Source of the DNA: Camelus bactrianus
Taxonomy: Eukaryota; Chordata; Mammalia; Artiodactyla; Camelidae
Direction: 5' to 3'
Assembly: GCF_048773025.1 (NCBI RefSeq)
Contig: NC_133556.1
Location: 5,425,001 to 5,489,000 of the forward strand
DNA: 64,000 bases
In this document: positions 59,060 to 64,000 of the stretch, in pieces
How positions within the stretch are numbered: position 1 is the stretch's first letter
Layout of the letters: every line of letters starts with the position of its first letter
The notes under the pieces: model-generated
Databases searched by the model: none
What the model was told of the DNA's origin: nothing
Seen by the model: the letters and a program-made list of their open reading frames with translations, nothing else
Position numbers and translations under genes: made by a program

Positions 59060-59575
59060 TAAGTGCAGCTTCCTTTCTCGTCTCTTCTTAGTTATTCTCT
59101 GTTGACACTTCATTTCAAAGTGACCTTTGAAGAACACGTATCTCACCACTAAACTATGTAGTAAGAGTAAAGCCCATAATTTCTGCTACGTGCCCAGACC
59201 CTGGATAATCTGGTTTCCACCTGCCTCTGAGCTCTGGCCCTCCCTCGCTCTGCTGAAGCCACACTGCACTTTGGCTTGTTCTCTCACCTGCAGAGTTAAT
59301 TTCTAGCCACAAGGCTTTTGTCTGGAATGCTCTTTGAATGGCTGGATCATTCTCATTTTTAGGTTGGATCTCAGCCTATGTGTCATTTCTCCAGAGAAGC
59401 CTTCTCCAAGTTGGTTGTCCCCCATTAACACCCCACTTATTTCCTTTCGAGAACTTGTCCCCATTTATAATTTAAACTTATTTACTTACATTTGTTTTTT
59501 TCTGTCTGCTGCACCAGTATGTGAGTTTCAAAGGGCAAGTTCGCTATTGTATTTCTAGTTTCTGCAGGCCAGGCA
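59060..59575 (+). repeat. L2 LINE remnant
   Basis: Sense L2-like text in the 5' intron of ZSCAN25: 'tggataatctggtttccacc', 'gaagccacactgcactttgg', 'tctggaatgctctttgaatg' and 'cagagaagccttctccaag'. Diverged, without coding frame. Confidence 0.6.
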
Positions 59576-59958
59576 TAGTTATGTTTTCAATATGCATTTT
59601 CTGTAGTGTTGGAAGAGTGGGCCCCGGTGACTGGCTTAGTTATAACCCATCTTAGATTCTGTGATTGTAGTGTTACCTCCTTCATGAGATCCTAAGCAAT
59701 CTGTGAGTGTAAGCCAAGTGCTGTTTACCCTTTGCACATAATGAGTGTTTGGCAAATACTGAGTCGGATTGATGTGATTTTCAGGATATATGTTCAGCCT
59801 TTTGAAGATGCCTCATTGCCATATTCTCCAGCAGAATGTTCACTGATGTGGAGATAGAACTGGGCTGGATGGACCTTTCCTGGGTCTCATTTATGCTGTC
59901 CTCACTGCCTGTCTGGTCTTCCCAACAGGCCCTCAGTCTTCTGGGAGAGAGTGTGAAG

Positions 59959-62900
59959 ATGCTGAAAGAGCGTCCAGGGATGGCGGAAGACCCTCAGCTG
60001 CAAATGGGTGTGCGGGCGGTCAAACTAGAGAAAGAGTTGCCGTGGGGCAGGGCAAGGGAGGACCCCAGTCCCGAGACTTTTCGTCTGCGATTTCGGCAGT
60101 TCCGCTACCAGGAGGCGGCAGGTCCCCAGGAGGCCCTCAGGGAACTCCAGGAGCTCTGTCGCCGGTGGCTGAGGCCCGAGCTGCACACCAAGGAGCAGAT
60201 CCTGGAGCTGCTGGTGCTGGAGCAGTTCTTGACCATCCTGCCCCGGGAGTTCTACGCCTGGATTCAGGAGCATGGCCTGGAGAGCGGCAGGGCCCTGGTG
60301 GGCATGGTGGAGGACCTCACAGAGAGAGCCCTGGAGGCCAAGGCGGTGGGTGAGAAGGGGTATCTGGGCCTTGTTTTGTTGGTGTGGGGAGGGAAGATTT
60401 AAAGAATTGAAAGGTTTGAGGAAGCAGTGGGAGTGGGTGAGGTCCAGAATCTCCCTTCTCTTCTCCCAGGCTCCCTGAGGTACTTTTCTGGAGGGCAGAG
60501 GGGTTTTCAGCAAGGAAAGCCATTCTCAGGGAAGGTGCGGGACCAGTTGAAGGGCAGTTAGCTACTTTTTTGATCACTGGGGCAGAGGCCTGGCCACGTT
60601 TCCTTTGTGAGCCTCAGGCCCAAAGAAGACGGTTGTGATCAATTTCTAGGGCCCTGGTGGACCCTTTCCTCTCTGGGCAGAGATGCCTGTGGGAATGCAG
60701 GGAACTCCACTTGGTGAATATTCTTCCTAAGGAGAGTTGTCTGTAGCAGTGCTATTTCCACACCTGGGGCCGTGGCTCAAAAGGCCCACGTGGTGATTCT
60801 GTGGTGGTGTTCTGCTGACGCCAGATGACTTTGCACCTCAGATGCTCCCGTGGGATTCTGGCCATGTCTCTGTCCCTCTCTGGTACAGTTTCCTGATTGC
60901 TGTCTGGGAGAGAGAGCAGGGCTGAACATTACTGTTTTGCTTACAGGTAACAATCCTTTTTCAGTTTCTCCTCCCTCTTCCCACTGCAGTCCCTCTGACT
61001 TCTGTATAATCCTAAGGGACTTTTTGTTTGTTTTTTGTTGTACTCTCTACCAAGGAGCTTAAAAGTGGACCAGGAAGGGCCAGTTTTTGTGAGCTCTAAT
61101 TTTCCTTGCTGTTTTTAGAGCAACTAATTCACCATAGAGTCGAGGCTTGTGTTTTTTACTCTCAGCATCTGTAACTGGGGAACCTTTTTTGCTAATAGTT
61201 TGTTTTGGGCAAAAGTTCTCAGTGAAATAATAGTAATATCTCTCTGTGATGTTATTCATGGTGGAATTGGATCAGTATCAAGGCAGGCAGAAGGGACCCT
61301 TGTAAAATGGCGTGGATACATGAAAGGTGCTCAGAGCCGGGGAAAGACAATTTGGCTTCCTTTTCACCTTTCACTGGTGTCCTGGGGAAGAGCTGAGCCA
61401 GCTTGTCCTTTCTCTCCCCTGCAGCTGGAACGGTTCTCTTTTTAGGTTTTAATTCAACTCCTTTCATGACAGCCTTATGCAGGGTTCGTTCTAATAAGTG
61501 CTGGGGACTGTTCGTAGGTTCCGTGCCACGTGCAGGGAGAGCAGGAGGAGACGGCGCTTTGCAGAGGCCCTTGGGAAGCAGGCGTCCACCTGGGGCCTGT
61601 GGAAGTCAAGCCTGAGTGGGGGATGCCCCATGGGGAAGGCGTTCAAGGTCTAGACCAAGGCGCTGAGGAGCAGCTCAGCCAGGACCCTGGAGGTGGGACG
61701 CAGGCCTTCCAGGAGCAGGGTAAGATGCGAACAGTAAGGAAGAAAGGGCACAGAGAATGGTGCTTTGTGCCCTGCCCCTTCCCCTTTCCTTTACAAACCC
61801 TGCAGCTCATTAGGTTACCTGTGGGGTGTAATTCTGAGTTTTCCTGGCTACTTCCTGGACTTCGGTAGGAGACAGAGGAAGTGAGATTTTCTGTACCTTG
61901 ACCTCTCTGATTTCTGTGAGGGGTATCTGGGATCATGCTGTTATCATTTCTTTTCGGTAACCTCACACCCCTTCTAGAAACTGCCAGGACATAAAGAAGC
62001 TGACGTGTAGGGATATTTTTAAGTGGGCAGATAAACCATATCCCGGAAAGTAACGTGTGACTTTATCGTGTTCCTGAATCTCAGGGGTGGTTCCCGAAGT
62101 GTGACTAGGGAGCCTGAGCAGCCCTGAAGGGGCAGGGCGTCTTGGGCGGGGAAGGTGCTCCCGGCTGAGAACAGGGGAGGGTGCACTCACACCGCTGCCT
62201 GTCTGGAGCCTCCTTTCGGTTCCTGGGGTTGTGTGTGGCAGGCAGTAGATGCCTGTGAATGTAAGCCCGTGCCTGCAGGTCAGCGCTAATCCTGCTCGTG
62301 GTTTGTTTTCCCTGCTCAGCTCTGCCGGTTCTTCAGGCTGGTCCTGGCCTCCCTGCAGTGAACACCAGAGACCAAGAGATGGCAGCTGGGTTCCTTACAG
62401 CCGGACCCCAGGTGAGCTGCAGCCCTGCCCCTCCAGGGGTCTCGGTGTTGCTTTGAATGAGGTTCGCCTTCCCCGAGGTTCTGAGGTTCTCTGCACAGCA
62501 GAGCACCATCCACATAGCTGAATTACTCTTCCTTTCTTGTTCTGATGGATGTGACAGCTTTGTTTTCTCCACTTTACTGTCACTAATTATTAATCTGAGT
62601 TGAACCCTATGCCTTAGGGTCCAGGCATGAAGCTCAATTGACTCGTATTGCTCTTTGATTTTTTTTTTTCTCAGTTGACTGAGTTTACCCTTAAAATTTT
62701 AAGGAGGAAGACATTATTGATGGAAACCCCACAGGTGAACTCTAGGCTGTGGTGGTTGGCCAGGAGATCAGGTACCCTTTGTGGACAACCTTGCTGCTCT
62801 TCCTCTGGACCCCAGCCTCCCCCCATGTCTGCAGGGTGAGCTGACTCAGGGTGGGGGCTCCCAGGAGCCCTGAGCAGAGTGGTGTCTCTGGCCCGTACTG

Positions 62901-63837
62901 TGTCCGCAGCGGGAGTTTTGGCCTTGTTCGTACTTCTTAGCCTGCCACAAATGGGCTAACCAGAGCACAGATGGGGCACTCTTGCCACCATGTAAATCTC
63001 TTCTGTGGGATGCCCTGGATGCCCAGGGAAGTAGGGATTTCCAGGGTGGCATCTTTCTGAATGGGACAGTGAGCCTTTAAGTGAAGAATTCCTTATAGAA
63101 GAAAGGATGTCATTGGCAGAAGAAAAGGAATGAGTCAGGTTTGAGCAGTACTTGGGCAGGGGTGATGCCTGCGCCGTTTCCTGTTTGTGTTTTCCAAGGA
63201 CATGGTTTGGAGGTGATGAAGAATGACACCAGCGTTTATGAATTTGGTCAGACTCCCCTCTTCTACCATGAGAGTTCTTCTTTGTGGAGTTGTGAAGGAC
63301 AGGGCATTCATTTTAACGTGGCTTTGTTCTTAAGACAGGGCCTACCCAAATGTTTACTTATCTCTGAGGGAACATCAGTTCCGCACAAGAGGATAAATAG
63401 CAGCTCTCAGTATCCATCAGACGTGAGGATCGAGTGGAGGGGATTGAACGGTGGAAATTAGATGCTGTGGTTTTGGGTACAAGCTCAGTGGCTGCAGCAG
63501 AGACTCAAAAATACGGTGGCTCAGACAAATGCATCACTTCTGTGTCGAGAAGGAGGCACTTCCGGTCCCAGGGCCGTGTAGGGACCCCAGTTCCTTGTGT
63601 CTTCTTGCTCTGTTCTTCCCTGGCCTGTTGTCCCCTCTCTGTCTGCTTTCCCGCTGCTCCTGCTTTGGGATTATTTTCTTTGTCCATAGCAGTCTCCTGT
63701 GTTGTTTCAGGGGTTGGGCTCATTTAAAGATATAGCCCTGGCTTTCCCCGAGGAGGAGTGGAGGCACGTGGCCCCAGCCCAGATAGACTGCTTTGGGGAA
63801 TACGTGGAGCCCCAGGACTGCAGGGTCTCACTTCCAG
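59959..63837 (+). CDS. ZSCAN25: ZSCAN25, SCAN zinc-finger protein, 5' part
   Basis: Four coding exons join in frame: 59959-60345, 61518-61719, 62320-62411 and 63711-63837, giving the first 269 residues; the next exon(s) with the zinc fingers lie beyond the window. The protein starts [20 protein letters not shown], as in human ZSCAN25 (formerly ZNF498, 544 aa). The SCAN dimerisation domain spans about 38-126 ([20 protein letters not shown] and [20 protein letters not shown]). The linker exons end with [11 protein letters not shown]. The fourth exon is a weak KRAB A-like unit ([20 protein letters not shown]) whose C-terminal MLE core has been replaced. Family role: nuclear DNA-binding regulator that pairs through SCAN. 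Donor at 60346 is used rather than the GTGAGA at 60350, because only that keeps the frame into [11 protein letters not shown]. No lesion is seen. Confidence 0.93.
63711..63837 (+). CDS. ZSCAN25: KRAB-like exon of ZSCAN25
   Basis: A 127-bp exon in phase 0 to 1, the same length and phase as the ZNF655 KRAB A exon. [13 protein letters not shown] keeps the D-A-F-EEW pattern, but the following half ([19 protein letters not shown]) lacks the usual LYR-MLENY core. This fits a descended KRAB box that probably no longer binds TRIM28; that last point is inference. Confidence 0.85.
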
Positions 63838-64000
63838 GTAAGACTGTTTCCACCCCCAGTTTGGAAAGCTATGGGTTAGAGTTCTTGCCTTTGCCCCAGA
63901 TTTCGGACCCTGATGCTGTGGTAAAGGAAGGGGCTTCATGGCAGACGGGTAAGCGGGTCTGAGGAAAGAGCGTGGACCAGGGCATGTGGGGAGCTAGCAA

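Overview
This is nuclear DNA from a mammal, most likely a camelid (camel, llama or alpaca group). Three antisense copies of a tRNA-derived SINE carry the camelid-type body (tail end reading GTATAGCTC-AGTGGTAGAGC on the minus strand, then a motif like CTGGGTTCAATCCCCAGTACC). Exons are split by canonical GT-AG introns, and old L1, L2 and MIR pieces are spread throughout. The genes and their order match the zinc-finger block of human 7q22.1: FAM200A (-), ZNF655 (+), an extra C2H2 gene (+), TMEM225B (+), ZSCAN25 (+). From that synteny (established knowledge) ZKSCAN5 would be expected to the left and the CYP3A cluster to the right. Gene names were recognised from remembered protein sequences, not from a search.

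Layout. 1-2.3 kb: repeats, including an L1 3' end. 2.7-3.1 kb: minus-strand relic of a C2H2 zinc-finger gene. 3.5-5.0 kb: minus-strand FAM200A homologue, clearly a pseudogene here. 7.1-7.6 kb: CpG-rich, promoter-like. 10.4-11.3 kb: CpG island and first exon of ZNF655; coding exons run 11857-21680, followed by relic zinc fingers and a long 3' UTR to about 23.9 kb. 26.9-27.4 kb: CpG island and first exons of a second, KRAB-less C2H2 gene whose finger exon lies at 34941-35884 and is cut by an in-frame TGA after about three and a half fingers. 41.9-42.3 kb: CpG island, perhaps the TMEM225B promoter. 45908-51912: four coding exons of TMEM225B (221 aa, claudin/PMP22-like). 57.7-58.1 kb: CpG island of ZSCAN25; its SCAN exon, two linker exons and a KRAB-like exon lie at 59959-63837, and its zinc fingers fall beyond the right edge.

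The two complete zinc-finger loci look like tandem paralogues: the last exon of each is phase 1 and opens with the same DGET motif followed by a KQK-containing stretch, and both use TREKP-type rather than TGEKP linkers. ZNF655, the second C2H2 gene and ZSCAN25 belong to DNA-binding families (KRAB, bare C2H2 and SCAN types); TMEM225B is an unrelated membrane protein between them. I see no virus-like element that I can name with confidence, no CRISPR array and no functional tRNA or rRNA gene. The most notable points are the decay of FAM200A, the CpG-type stop in the ZNF655 paralogue and the eroding finger tails behind both zinc-finger genes.
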